Assembly (NCBI GenBank): GCA_964390005.1
Contig: CAYMGM010000001.1
Span: 124,001 to 188,000 of the forward strand
Source of the DNA: CAYMGM01 sp964390005
Lineage (GTDB): Bacteria; Pseudomonadota; Alphaproteobacteria; UBA9219
Direction of reading: 5' to 3'
Length of the DNA: 64,000 nt
A model generated the notes under the pieces. That model was not told the DNA's origin. It saw only the letters and a list, made by a program, of their open reading frames with translations, and searched no databases. Positions 16,600 through 25,786 of this stretch are shown one piece after another. The position numbers and the translations under genes are program-made. How positions within the stretch are numbered: the first letter of the stretch is position 1; every line of letters starts with the position of its first letter.

Positions 16600-17601
16600 A
16601 TGACAAGCCAGCAAGAAAACGCGCGCCGGACCGAAATCTTGAGCCGCATCGACGAAGTTTTGATCGACGCCGCTTTGGATGAAAACGACCCCCATTTTTA
16701 TCGCGGTAAAGTCCGCGACGTTTATGATGTGCCGGGCGGGCGGCGCGTGATGGTTGCAACGGATCGCCAAAGCGCCTTTGATCAGGTGTTGGCCGCCGTT
16801 CCGTTTAAGGGCCAGGTTTTGACCGCGACCGCGCGGTTTTGGTTTGAAGCGACGCAAGACATTTTGCCCAATCATGTCATCGCTTACCCCGACCCGAATG
16901 TCTCGGTCGTCAAGTCGCTGACGATGCTGCCTGTCGAAGTCGTTGTGCGTGACTATATGACTGGCTCGACGTCGACGTCGATCTGGCCGATGTACCAAAG
17001 CGGTCGGCGCAATATGTATGGAATTTCGTTTCCCGATGGTTTGAAGAAAAACGACAAATTACCCCAAACCATCGTGACGCCGACAACCAAGGGCGGCACT
17101 GGTGAACATGATCGCCCCATTACGCCTGCCGAGATTATCGAAGAAAAGCTTTTAACGGCGGACCAATGGGCCGAAGTTGAAAAAGCGGCGCTGGCCCTTT
17201 TTGCGCGCGGACGCGATTTGGCGGCGCGGCAAGGCTTGATCCTTGTCGATACGAAGTATGAGTTTGGTTGGGACGAACAAGGCCATTTAACGTTGGCCGA
17301 CGAAATCCATACGCCGGACAGCAGCCGTTATTGGATCGCCGAATCCTATGAAGCGCGCCGCGCCCGTGGCGAGGAGCCGGACAGTCTGGATAAAGAGTTT
17401 CTGCGTCTTTGGATTGCCGCGCGGTGCGATCCGTACAAGGATCCTATCCCCGCCATTCCGCCCGAAACCTTAGCCGATTTTAGCGCGCGTTATATTGCGC
17501 TGTATGAAAAAATCTCGGGGCAAACGTTTGTCTTGCCACCGCGCGGGGCGGATGTGAAAGAACGTGTCTTGGCGAGCCTTAAGCCTTTTCTGGCGGCGTA
17601 A
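16600..17601 (+). CDS. purC: SAICAR synthetase, long (ADE1-like) type
   Basis: Phosphoribosylaminoimidazole-succinocarboxamide synthase of de novo purine synthesis. At 333 residues it belongs to the longer form resembling the yeast enzyme. Motifs are YRGKVRDVYDV, ATDRQSAFDQ, PVEVVVRDYMTGS, KGGTGEHDRPI and LVDTKYEFGWD. The ATG at 16600 is preferred over a TTG one codon earlier. A second, short-type purC lies 2 kb downstream on the other strand (19637-20434). Some Alphaproteobacteria carry such a pair. Whether both work in purine synthesis is not known from sequence; all conserved residues I can see are intact in both. Its 3' end overlaps the convergent deacetylase gene by 23 bases. Confidence 0.93.
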   Translation: MTSQQENARRTEILSRIDEVLIDAALDENDPHFYRGKVRDVYDVPGGRRVMVATDRQSAFDQVLAAVPFKGQVLTATARFWFEATQDILPNHVIAYPDPNVSVVKSLTMLPVEVVVRDYMTGSTSTSIWPMYQSGRRNMYGISFPDGLKKNDKLPQTIVTPTTKGGTGEHDRPITPAEIIEEKLLTADQWAEVEKAALALFARGRDLAARQGLILVDTKYEFGWDEQGHLTLADEIHTPDSSRYWIAESYEARRARGEEPDSLDKEFLRLWIAARCDPYKDPIPAIPPETLADFSARYIALYEKISGQTFVLPPRGADVKERVLASLKPFLAA

Positions 17602-18418
17602 AGCTGGGCAGCTTGGCAACAAAATCTTTGTCGGTGGCCAGATAGCCCAAAGGGAGGCAGCGTTCGGTTGCCGCTAAAAGACGTTCGATCTGCGGCGTTG
17701 CGCGGCGGCGCGCCAGCCACAGGACAAGGCTGATCCAAAGCGGCGTTTCAGGCATCGGGTGAAACGCTTCCTCTCGGTCAAAATCGTACGGATGGGCATA
17801 GGTCCAAAGCGCCTGGTTTGCATGCGCTTTTGTAAGCCATTTTTGGACGATGCCAAAAGGAAGCGCGTACAGATAAATCCCGCCTAAATAGGGGATCGAC
17901 AGCGGACCCAGCGCGTGGACGGGCAGCGGAAACTCGACCATCCCACAAGACCACCGAAACGGCGTTTGGGGCGCTTTGCTCATACCAAAGCGAGAAAACC
18001 GCGTCGGCATAAGGCTTGAGGAATAGGCAAAGCCAAGTTTATCCAGCTTCTCAAGCGCCCAGAGGGTCGGTTGCGCCAGCGAATAGCAGGGGGCACGAAA
18101 CCCTAAAACGGGCGAGCTCGTCGTCTGCTCAAGCCTGTCCTTATCAACATAGGCTTCGCGAAAGAAAATCTCGGGGTGTTCTTTGGTCAGCGGCAAGTGC
18201 GTGTGGCTGTGATAGCCGATTTCATGACCACGCGCCGCGATATCGCGCACAAGATCCGGCGCGGCGGCGGCGATGCGTCCAACGGTAAAAAAAGTGGCCT
18301 TGACTTGATGCGCATCGCAGAAATCAAGGATGCGTCTTGTCATTGCGACATAACGCCCATCGGGTTCATAGGCAAATGTCGGATCTTCAAAATCGATGGT
18401 CAGGTGAAGGCGTGTCAC
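17579..18418 (-). CDS. Polysaccharide deacetylase family protein (NodB fold)
   Basis: Carbohydrate esterase-4/NodB-type hydrolase. Visible motifs are the first catalytic motif TIDFED, the metal-binding HSHTH, and GFRAPCYS (RxxP motif). There is no signal peptide, so it probably acts in the cytoplasm or is exported with a partner, as in several polysaccharide-locus deacetylases. The start is GTG, overlapping the stop of the upstream YceI gene (GTGA), so it is coupled to that operon of lipoprotein and YceI-like protein. Substrate is unknown. The last 23 bases overlap purC. Confidence 0.87.
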   Translation of the reverse strand: MTRLHLTIDFEDPTFAYEPDGRYVAMTRRILDFCDAHQVKATFFTVGRIAAAAPDLVRDIAARGHEIGYHSHTHLPLTKEHPEIFFREAYVDKDRLEQTTSSPVLGFRAPCYSLAQPTLWALEKLDKLGFAYSSSLMPTRFSRFGMSKAPQTPFRWSCGMVEFPLPVHALGPLSIPYLGGIYLYALPFGIVQKWLTKAHANQALWTYAHPYDFDREEAFHPMPETPLWISLVLWLARRRATPQIERLLAATERCLPLGYLATDKDFVAKLPSFTPPEKA

Positions 18419-19029
18419 TGTTTAATCGCCTGGACTTCCAACAGAATGGTTAAATCTTTTCCAAAACGTTCTTTGCCGCCGGTGTTTTCGGTCATTTCAT
18501 AATCGTCGCGTTTCAGAGTCCCGTTGATGGAAAGCCCCATCTCGCCGGTTGATTCATCAACTTTATTTATTTTGACGTTGATTTTAGCGTCTTTGGTAAT
18601 GCGCCGCGCCGTCAATTTTCCTGAAACGACAGTAACGCCATCGTCGACCACTTGCGCAGGGTCGGTTTGAATAAACGAAACTTCGGGATAGCGCAGCATG
18701 TCCAGCATCATCTGAAACTGCGAGATATCGCCACCGAGCGTCATTTGAATGCTGTTGGCATCAATCGCAAAACGTAAATTGTTAATCGTCTTCTGTTCAG
18801 GATCATAGCTGTACGAAGCCGTCGCTTGCTTGAAGACCGTCAAAAGGTCAGACAGGCCACGATCACGTACCTTGATCATCGCCATCATTTTTTGCGGGGG
18901 AACATAGTATTTATCTTCCGAAGCGAAAGCCGCCTGCGGCGTTAAGCCCAACAGTATTAGGCACAGACAAAAAAGGCAGCCAAGGCGAGTGAGAAAAGAA
19001 AAAGAAGATGTCGCCTTGGTTTGCTTCAT
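18415..19029 (-). CDS. YceI-like exported protein
   Basis: Periplasmic lipid-binding-like beta-barrel of the YceI type. After the signal peptide (Lys-rich start, hydrophobic core, AFAS cleavage region) the sequence has the family order: a short-range motif in LLTVFKQATASYSYDP, INNLRFAIDANSI, LDMLRYPEVSFIQT, and VVSGKLTARRITKDAKINV. The match is partial and the barrel may be diverged. The ATG at 19029 has GGAGG nine bases upstream; longer ORF starts are unlikely. It overlaps the lipoprotein gene by four bases (ATGA) and the deacetylase by four (GTGA), so the three form one operon. Confidence 0.75.
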   Translation of the reverse strand: MKQTKATSSFSFLTRLGCLFCLCLILLGLTPQAAFASEDKYYVPPQKMMAMIKVRDRGLSDLLTVFKQATASYSYDPEQKTINNLRFAIDANSIQMTLGGDISQFQMMLDMLRYPEVSFIQTDPAQVVDDGVTVVSGKLTARRITKDAKINVKINKVDESTGEMGLSINGTLKRDDYEMTENTGGKERFGKDLTILLEVQAIKQ

Positions 19030-19355
19030 TGCCAGTATCCTCCAACATGCGCCCAGCCATAACCGCGGCGTTCCCACCGATCATTCGACCAAACCGCCGT
19101 CGGGTTGGGGCGAACGGTCAGACGGCCCGGAACCCATGAAAAGTCGCGACCATCGTAAGACCAATAGCCTGGAACCCAAATTTCATGCACAGGATCATCA
19201 GCCAACAGTTTTTCTTCAGGCACGGGATCGGGAGGCGGGACCATTGACAGGCCGTTGAAAGACGGCGTGGGCGATCCGGCACATGCGGCCAGAACAAGGG
19301 CTGTCCCTAAAAGCAGAGAGACGTGCCCCATACGGGTTTTAACGAAAGAGATCAT
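19026..19355 (-). CDS. Lipoprotein with Tyr/Trp-rich (YXWGXW-like) repeats
   Basis: Outer-membrane or periplasmic lipoprotein. A lipobox is clear (ALVLAAC), with Cys as the modified residue. The mature region has repeated aromatic turns: WVPGYWSYDGRDFSWVPGRL, then WSNDRWERRGYGWAHVGGYW. These resemble the WxPGxW/YXWGXW repeats of small secreted proteins of unknown function. Several starts are possible; ATG 19355 gives a normal lipoprotein signal. It is the first gene of a three-gene operon with the YceI-like protein and the deacetylase, which suggests an envelope role. Confidence 0.75.
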   Translation of the reverse strand: MISFVKTRMGHVSLLLGTALVLAACAGSPTPSFNGLSMVPPPDPVPEEKLLADDPVHEIWVPGYWSYDGRDFSWVPGRLTVRPNPTAVWSNDRWERRGYGWAHVGGYWQ

Positions 19356-19413
19356 TTCAGGAACACAAATCATCGGACCAGCCAAGCATGATGAGATCGA
19401 AAGGCAAGGGCTA

Positions 19414-19653
19414 TCAAAGCACAGTTACCTTGTAATCCTCAATAACCAAATTGGCGAGAAGCTTTTCGGCCATGGCTTTGGCGGCTTCGGCGGCTTTGGC
19501 CGGGTCCGTTTCGGCAACGTCCAAGACGATGGTTTTGCCCATGCGGACTTCGCCGATGCCTGCAAAGCCCATGCCCGCCAAAGCGTGGCTGATGGCTTTG
19601 CCCTGCGGGTCCAAAACGCCTTCTTTCAACATGATATCAACGCGCAGTTTCAT
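19414..19653 (-). CDS. purS: FGAM synthase subunit PurS
   Basis: Small subunit of the three-part formylglycinamidine ribonucleotide synthase (PurS-PurQ-PurL). The 79-residue sequence has the family features MLKEGVLDPQGKAI at residues 8-21 and an alternating helix/strand pattern ending EDYKVTVL. Its start overlaps the end of the upstream short-type purC by 17 bases, the usual purC-purS coupling. The expected next gene, purQ, is absent: the following gene is an unrelated lipoprotein. purQ and purL must lie elsewhere. Confidence 0.93.
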   Translation of the reverse strand: MKLRVDIMLKEGVLDPQGKAISHALAGMGFAGIGEVRMGKTIVLDVAETDPAKAAEAAKAMAEKLLANLVIEDYKVTVL

Positions 19654-20434
19654 TTTTCTTCTCGCTTACGTTTAAAAGGTTGACGATCTTAACTGTTTGA
19701 GCGGCGGGGGGTTCTTGTAGAATCCCCAAGCGCCGCGCAACATCTTGATAGGCCTCTTCGACGCGGCCTAAATCTTCACGGAACCGATCCTTGTCCATCT
19801 TTTCGTTACTGAAACGGTCCCATAGGCGGCATGTGTCGGGGCTGATTTCATCGGCGACGACAATGCGCAGTTCGTCATTGTCCCACAGACGGCCAAACTC
19901 AAGCCGAATGTCGATCAAACGGATACCCGCGCCCAAGAAAAGGCCGGAAAGATAGTCATTGACGCGCAACGTTAGCGCCATGATCTCGTCCATTTCGGGC
20001 GGCGCGGCCCAGCCAAAAGCCGTGATATGCTCGTCTGTGACCATGGGATTGGCGAGGTCGTCTTTTTTATAGAAAAACTCGACAATTGAGCGCGGCAAGG
20101 GGGTGCCTTCAGGGATGCCAAGCCTTTTGGCCATCGAACCAGCCGCCGCGTTGCGCACAACGACTTGAATGGGAATCATGTCGACTTGGCGAACCAATTG
20201 TTCGCGCATATTTAACCGGCGTATAAAATGGGTTGGAACGCCCATTTCGCCGAGTTTGGTCATCAAAAACTCAGAAATGCGGTTGTTAAGGACGCCTTTG
20301 CCCGTAATGGTGCCTTGTTTTGTTTTATGAAACGCCGTGACGTCGTCTTTAAAATATTGAATCAACGTGCCCGGCTCAGGCCCTTCGAACAGAACTTTGG
20401 CTTTTCCTTCATAGATGCGATGCCGTCTGTTCAT
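19637..20434 (-). CDS. purC: SAICAR synthetase, short bacterial type
   Basis: Second purC of the window and the canonical alphaproteobacterial form (265 residues). Motifs are YEGKAKVLFEGPEP, KGVLNNRISEFLM, PIQVVVRNAAAGSMAKRLG, PMVTDEHI, LIDIRLEFGR and ADEISPDTCRLWD. It overlaps purS by 17 bases. The presence of both short and long types within 4 kb is notable; they share only the scattered catalytic motifs and so are not recent duplicates. The ATG at 20434 is the natural start. Confidence 0.95.
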   Translation of the reverse strand: MNRRHRIYEGKAKVLFEGPEPGTLIQYFKDDVTAFHKTKQGTITGKGVLNNRISEFLMTKLGEMGVPTHFIRRLNMREQLVRQVDMIPIQVVVRNAAAGSMAKRLGIPEGTPLPRSIVEFFYKKDDLANPMVTDEHITAFGWAAPPEMDEIMALTLRVNDYLSGLFLGAGIRLIDIRLEFGRLWDNDELRIVVADEISPDTCRLWDRFSNEKMDKDRFREDLGRVEEAYQDVARRLGILQEPPAAQTVKIVNLLNVSEKKNETAR

Positions 20435-20542
20435 ACGAAAACAACTCTTTCCAACGATTTACTCTGTTAACAAGCTTGTGTTCATGGGTATAGCAGCCAA
20501 ACCCGCTAAAGACAATAAGGGCAACAGGCAGCGTTAACCTTG

Positions 20543-22633
20543 TTAGCCCGACCGAAAAAGTCGAACAGCCGTATCTTTTTCAAAGAGATAGAGAAGCGTG
20601 CGCAAAGCCTTCCCGCGTGGCGTGACCAGTTCGGGATCTTTGTTGAGGATCAAATCGGCCTCTTGCCGCGCCATATGTAAAAGGTCTTGGTCGCGCATCA
20701 GGTCTGCCAGACGAAAAACGGGCAAGCCGCTTTGCCGCGTGCCCATCACTTCGCCGGGGCCGCGTAGGCGCAGATCTTCTTCGGCAATCCGAAAACCGTC
20801 TTCTGTCTCACGCAAAAGCTTCAACCGTTCGGTTGCAATCTGACTTAAGGGACCTTGATAAAGCAAAAGACAGACGGAAGCCACGGCCCCCCGACCCACG
20901 CGTCCCCGCAATTGGTGTAGAGCGGCAAGGCCAAAACGTTCGGCATGCTCGATAATCATCAAGCTGGCGTTGGGGACATCGACGCCGACTTCGATGACGG
21001 TGGTCGCCACAAGAATCTTAATTTGACCGCTGGCAAAACGCTCCATAACCGCATTTTTCTGATCCGGCGATAAGCGGCCATGAACAAGCCCCACCTGCAT
21101 CGCCCCAAAACGCCGGGCGAGCAAATCGGCCCGATCCGTGGCGGCGGCCAGATCGCTTTTTTCCGATTCTTCGACGAGCGGACAAACCCAGTAGGCTTGC
21201 TTGCCCGCGCCGATGTGACGCGCCAGGCCCTCAATCACCGCATCCAGGCGTGTCACGTCGATCAAGCGCGTGTCGATGGGCTGACGGCCTGCGGGTTTTT
21301 CCATCAAGCGTGAAACATCCATATCGCCATAAGCGGTCAAGGTTAGCGTTCGTGGGATGGGCGTTGCCGTCATCGCCAGAATATCGACGGCTTGCCCTTT
21401 TTCTGTCATCTGCAAACGTTGATGCACGCCAAAGCGGTGCTGTTCGTCCACGACGGCAAGACCAAGACGGTGAAAGACGACTTCTTCCTGAAAAAGGGCA
21501 TGCGTGCCGACAACCAAAGGAAGATCGCCATGCGCCAAGGCGGTTAGGGTTTCTTTTCGTTCTTTGGCACGGCCTTTTTTGCCCAGCAGCAAACCGATCG
21601 GCAAGCCCAGTGGCTTTAGAAACGAGCTGAGCTTATCAAAATGTTGTTTGGCAAGAATCTCTGTTGGCGCCAAAAGAACCGCTTGAAAACCAGACTCGAC
21701 AGCCTGCAACATTGCCATCAGCGCAACCAGTGTTTTGCCTGATCCCACATCGCCTTGTAAAAGGCGTAGCATACGGGTCGGGGCCGCCATATCGGCGCTG
21801 ATTTCTTGAAATGCGGCGACTTGGGCCTTTGTCGGTTGAAAAGGAAGAGATGCCAACAGGCCTTGGTTCAGCGCTTTTGTCCCCGTCATTGAGCAGCCTG
21901 GCCGCTGCCGCGATTGCTGGCGGATTAGGGCCAAAGCCAATTGATCGGCCAAGCATTCATCATAAGCCAACCTGCGCCGCGCGGACGTGCCTTGGCCTGT
22001 TTGTTCGGCCAACAAAGGATCGTGCGCCAAAAGCAACGAATCTTTCCACGTGGGCCACCGTTCGCGGGAAAGAAGATGCTCATCGTGCCATTCTGTAAGC
22101 GCTGGCGTGCGGTCTAAAGCTTGGCGAACGCTTTTGACAAGACCGCGGTTTGCCAGGCCTTGTGTCAGTGGATAAACGGGCTCTAAAGACGGTATCTCAT
22201 TTTTTTGATCGGGCGCGACGACGAAATCGGGGTGGTTCATGATCCATGAACCTTGGAACCTTTCTAATAATCCGCTGACAAAACGCATCTGCCCAACAGG
22301 ATATAACCGAGACAGGTAATCGCCTTTTGTGTTAAAATAAGTAATCTGAAGGGGGGCGGATCCGTCTGTCGCTTCGATATGATAGGGCTTCCCTGCGCGG
22401 GCAGGCGGTTTGTGTTCGGTGATGGATAATAAAAGCGTCGCGACGCGCCCTGATTCTGCCGCGACGAGACGCGGTGCATAACGCCGGTCGATAACGTCCT
22501 GCGGAAGGTGCCAAAGCAGATCGATCAGGCGCGTTCCGCCGCAAAGTTTTTTGTACAAGACGGCTAAACGCGGACCTATGCCTTTGAGCGTCGTCATCTC
22601 GGCAAAGAGGGGAAAAAGACATGAAGGGCGCAT
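20543..22633 (-). CDS. recG: ATP-dependent DNA helicase RecG
   Basis: Branch-migration helicase that remodels stalled replication forks and Holliday junctions. At 696 residues it has the wedge/OB domain (about 55-150), the helicase Walker A GDVGSGKT at about 293-300, DEQH box in VVDEQHRFG, TATPIPRT, and the C-terminal LRGRVGRG and EDGFRIAEEDLRLRGPGE motifs. The start MRPSCLFPLFAEMTTLKGIGP fits the alphaproteobacterial N-terminus. In many Alphaproteobacteria it lies head to head with sdhE-mfd; here an AraC regulator and a chemoreceptor lie in between. Confidence 0.97.
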   Translation of the reverse strand: MRPSCLFPLFAEMTTLKGIGPRLAVLYKKLCGGTRLIDLLWHLPQDVIDRRYAPRLVAAESGRVATLLLSITEHKPPARAGKPYHIEATDGSAPLQITYFNTKGDYLSRLYPVGQMRFVSGLLERFQGSWIMNHPDFVVAPDQKNEIPSLEPVYPLTQGLANRGLVKSVRQALDRTPALTEWHDEHLLSRERWPTWKDSLLLAHDPLLAEQTGQGTSARRRLAYDECLADQLALALIRQQSRQRPGCSMTGTKALNQGLLASLPFQPTKAQVAAFQEISADMAAPTRMLRLLQGDVGSGKTLVALMAMLQAVESGFQAVLLAPTEILAKQHFDKLSSFLKPLGLPIGLLLGKKGRAKERKETLTALAHGDLPLVVGTHALFQEEVVFHRLGLAVVDEQHRFGVHQRLQMTEKGQAVDILAMTATPIPRTLTLTAYGDMDVSRLMEKPAGRQPIDTRLIDVTRLDAVIEGLARHIGAGKQAYWVCPLVEESEKSDLAAATDRADLLARRFGAMQVGLVHGRLSPDQKNAVMERFASGQIKILVATTVIEVGVDVPNASLMIIEHAERFGLAALHQLRGRVGRGAVASVCLLLYQGPLSQIATERLKLLRETEDGFRIAEEDLRLRGPGEVMGTRQSGLPVFRLADLMRDQDLLHMARQEADLILNKDPELVTPRGKALRTLLYLFEKDTAVRLFRSG

Positions 22634-22773
22634 AAAAGCCAGCGTAGCGAAAAATCAGAAAAAAGCAAAATAACACGCAGGAAGGGTGGTAAAGCAAGTT
22701 ACACTGTAAAGTCCAATAGGTTATAGGCGTATGATCATAGAGGCAAAACCTTGAATGATGTCAAGATGTTGTT

Positions 22774-23829
22774 ATGGTCAATTTTGTGTCGGCGTATCAT
22801 CATGCCAATTGGCACGCTTTGGGGGGTGGTTTCTTGCTGGATCAGAATAGTCTGAAGACGGATCATTTGCGTCCCATTCTGGCTCGGAAAGCTGCAGGAA
22901 CGGCAGACGCTATCGATTGTCCGGTCGGCGAAACACAGACGCTGGGGGGGTGCAAGGACGGCTTTGTTCGTTCCGAATACCACAGCTGCGGTTTTGGTTT
23001 TGGGGTTTTTTTTGTCGATGCCCTGGTGCGGGAGCCGTATGCTTTTCAACTGCCGTTTCCAAATGCCACCAAAGCGCTTCTTTTGCACGTTGTCACCTCG
23101 GGAAAGGGGCGTCTTATTCTTGATAAGGGAATGGCGATTCCGGGAAGCGCCGGGGATGCTGTTTTTAGCGTACCTGAAAGCGGCGGTTATGTGGTCGAGC
23201 CAGCCCATGGCGTCAGTTATAGCATGCTGGCTTCCGTTATGTGCGTTGAACGTTTTATCACGACGTTCTCTCAACAAATGTTGCCTGCGCCGCTGAATGA
23301 ATTTTTAACGGGACGGCGTTCAAATCTCATTCGTTGCAGCGCACCGTCGCATGTCATTCAGCGGTTGACAAAAGAGATGCAGGCGAATCCCTATCGGGGC
23401 CCGGTTGCAACGCTTTACCTTGAAAGCAAGATGCTCGAGCTGCTAGCCGAAGTTATGGCTCAATTCGACAGTAACCAAGAAACATCGGCGCGTGTTTTAT
23501 CGTGCGAGCGCCGTCGCGCCGTTGCCGCGCGAGACGTTCTGATCGACAATTTATCCAATCCGCCTTCCGTTTCGGCTTTGGCGCAAACGGTTGGCCTTTC
23601 GCAACGACGCTTAAACTATATTTTTCGTGAATTGTACGGCGGTACGGTCTTTTCTTGTATGACACAGTGGCGGCTTGCGCGTGCGCGCGAACTTCTTGAG
23701 GAGGGATCGCTTTCCGTCAAGCAAGTGGCCTCGACAATGGGGTATGCACACGCGAACAATTTTATCCTAGCCTTTACGCGCAATTTTGGCGTTTCGCCTG
23801 GCAAGTGCCGTAAAGAGTATGGTGGTTGA
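22774..23829 (+). CDS. AraC family transcriptional regulator
   Basis: AraC/XylS-type DNA-binding regulator. The C-terminal 100 residues carry two helix-turn-helix motifs: the first in SVSALAQTVGLSQRRLNYIFRE, the second in LSVKQVASTMGYAHANNFILAF with the FGVSPGKCRKEY ending. The N-terminal 230 residues are a diverged sensor domain with many Cys and Gly; no ligand can be named. The ATG at 22774 has no clear Shine-Dalgarno, so the exact start is uncertain. It is divergent from recG and is followed after 230 bases by a chemoreceptor gene, which may be its target or simply a neighbour. Confidence 0.9.
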   Translation: MVNFVSAYHHANWHALGGGFLLDQNSLKTDHLRPILARKAAGTADAIDCPVGETQTLGGCKDGFVRSEYHSCGFGFGVFFVDALVREPYAFQLPFPNATKALLLHVVTSGKGRLILDKGMAIPGSAGDAVFSVPESGGYVVEPAHGVSYSMLASVMCVERFITTFSQQMLPAPLNEFLTGRRSNLIRCSAPSHVIQRLTKEMQANPYRGPVATLYLESKMLELLAEVMAQFDSNQETSARVLSCERRRAVAARDVLIDNLSNPPSVSALAQTVGLSQRRLNYIFRELYGGTVFSCMTQWRLARARELLEEGSLSVKQVASTMGYAHANNFILAFTRNFGVSPGKCRKEYGG

Positions 23830-24055
23830 AAACACATTTGTTTTTAAGGCCACGAATACAATTTTAATCTGTGGGTTTGAAGATTATAGCGCATAAGCAT
23901 AGCTTTTTGGATTTTTGTCATAGCTGTTAAACCTTGTCCGATTGCATGCAACTGTGTTTTTATAATGAATCTAATCTAACTGGGCCTGTTCTGGGCAACG
24001 AATCCTAAGTATGATCTCATCGAATGTTCCAATTTCTGGCGAAAAGAGGCTGGGT

Positions 24056-25705
24056 ATGCAGGCGCATAAAAGGATTATCGGTAAAATTGCAGCTATCATT
24101 ATTATTCTTGTTGGCGTTTCATTTGGTGTTAGCGGGTTAGGATTGTATGCTCTTTCAGACAGTACGCACGATACAGAAAGACTGAACGCGCAAGCATGGC
24201 TCATTCGCCTAAACGCGCAAATGTATATCCAAGCGCAGCGTATGCTTCTGGAAGCGAACCGGCAGACATTCGATGCGTCAGAGGTCTCGCCACGGCAAAA
24301 CATTCAAGATGCCACGCAGAAATTCGAACATAACTTGGATAAACTAACCCGCGATGCTTCAAAAGATTGGGGACCCGTTGTCGAGAAAATCCGCACGGCC
24401 TACGAAAGCTATCGCCCCTCCATTCTTGCCGTTTTCGAAACGACGGATCGCCCGTCGGCCTTACGCACGGTGCAAAAGCAAGCGGATGTAATTTTTTCTT
24501 TGTTGGTGCAATTGAATACGGATTTGTCGACGCAAAGCGATCAAACAGCAAACCTTGCGCGCGAACGGTATGCCTCATTTCTTAAACTTCTATGGGGGCT
24601 TTCGCTTTTGGGGGCGTTTTTAGGATCGGTCGTTGGCTATAAAATCGCCGACAAAGGATTGATCAAACCTGTCGCAGCCCTCATTCTGTCGTTGAACGGC
24701 ATAACCAAGGGCAATCTCGAATGCGATATCCCGGGAACGCAGCGTCCTGACGAAATCGGCGATGTCGCGCGGGCCGTCGAACAGCTGCGCGACCATGAAA
24801 GACAAGCTCAAAAAGAGCGCGTTCTTCACGCCGAAGCTGAAAAAAAACGGCAAGCTCATGCCGATCATGTCGAAGGCTTGGCTCAGGGTTTTGAAAAAGA
24901 CGTCTCGGGCACGCTTGATGTCGTCAGCAGTGCGACAACCCAGCTAGAGGCCACGGCGCAATCTCTCTCGGCGACGGCAGAGGAGACGAACAGACAATCA
25001 GCGGCGGTTGCTGCTGCCTCGGAAGAATCCTCGGCCAGCGTTCAGACTGTCGCAAGTGCAGCTGAAGAATTGTCAAAATCCATCGTTGAGATTGCGCACA
25101 ATATCAAACAGTCGAAAGACGCCGCCGAGACGGCCGTGACGCGCGCGCAAGAAACCACGCAAATTGTTAAGGCGTTGGCTGAGAATTCGACGAAGATTGG
25201 CGATGTCATTAATCTGATCAACGATATTGCAGCGCAAACAAATCTTTTGGCCCTGAATGCGACGATTGAAGCGGCGCGCGCGGGCGACGCTGGCAAAGGG
25301 TTCGCCGTTGTCGCAGGCGAGGTGAAACAATTAGCCAGCCAAACGGCGCAAGCAACGGAAGAGATTCATACGCAGGTCAGCGCCGTTCAAAGCTCGGTGA
25401 CTCAGGCCATCGGCGCGATTGAAGCTGTTGTCGGACAAATCAGCAAAGTTAACGAAATCACGACTTATGTTGCTTCATCGGTTGAAGAGCAAACGGCGGC
25501 AACCGATGAAATTGCGCGCAGCATCAGCCAAGTCGCGGCAGGCACGCAAGAGGTCGCCTCGAATATCACGGGCGTGACCCAGGCGGCTTCTGAAACGGGG
25601 TCTTCCTCAAGTCAGGTTCTTAGCGCCTCGCACAGTCTGGCGCGTGAGGCCGGAAAGTTGGAAGAGATTGTCAAGTCCTTTTTAGCTGGTGTTAGAAAAG
25701 CTTAA
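24056..25705 (+). CDS. Methyl-accepting chemotaxis protein
   Basis: Membrane chemoreceptor signalling to CheA/CheW. I place the start at ATG 24056, preceded by AGAGG; an upstream ATG at 24011 lacks a ribosome-binding site. A first transmembrane helix (about residues 9-30) is followed by a helical periplasmic domain of about 150 residues, a second helix (FLKLLWGLSLLGAFLGSVVGYKIA), a HAMP domain, and a long signalling coiled coil with the conserved hairpin tip INDIAAQTNLLALNATIEAA. No C-terminal methylation-enzyme docking peptide is seen. No che or flagellar gene lies nearby, so it is an isolated receptor. Confidence 0.95.
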   Translation: MQAHKRIIGKIAAIIIILVGVSFGVSGLGLYALSDSTHDTERLNAQAWLIRLNAQMYIQAQRMLLEANRQTFDASEVSPRQNIQDATQKFEHNLDKLTRDASKDWGPVVEKIRTAYESYRPSILAVFETTDRPSALRTVQKQADVIFSLLVQLNTDLSTQSDQTANLARERYASFLKLLWGLSLLGAFLGSVVGYKIADKGLIKPVAALILSLNGITKGNLECDIPGTQRPDEIGDVARAVEQLRDHERQAQKERVLHAEAEKKRQAHADHVEGLAQGFEKDVSGTLDVVSSATTQLEATAQSLSATAEETNRQSAAVAAASEESSASVQTVASAAEELSKSIVEIAHNIKQSKDAAETAVTRAQETTQIVKALAENSTKIGDVINLINDIAAQTNLLALNATIEAARAGDAGKGFAVVAGEVKQLASQTAQATEEIHTQVSAVQSSVTQAIGAIEAVVGQISKVNEITTYVASSVEEQTAATDEIARSISQVAAGTQEVASNITGVTQAASETGSSSSQVLSASHSLAREAGKLEEIVKSFLAGVRKA

Positions 25706-25786
25706 CATCTTCTTTTAGCCGGGGCTTGCACGAAAAACCCATAGAAACGCTTTTGTTGCGCGTCGTTTTTGTATAAAACCGTCCGC

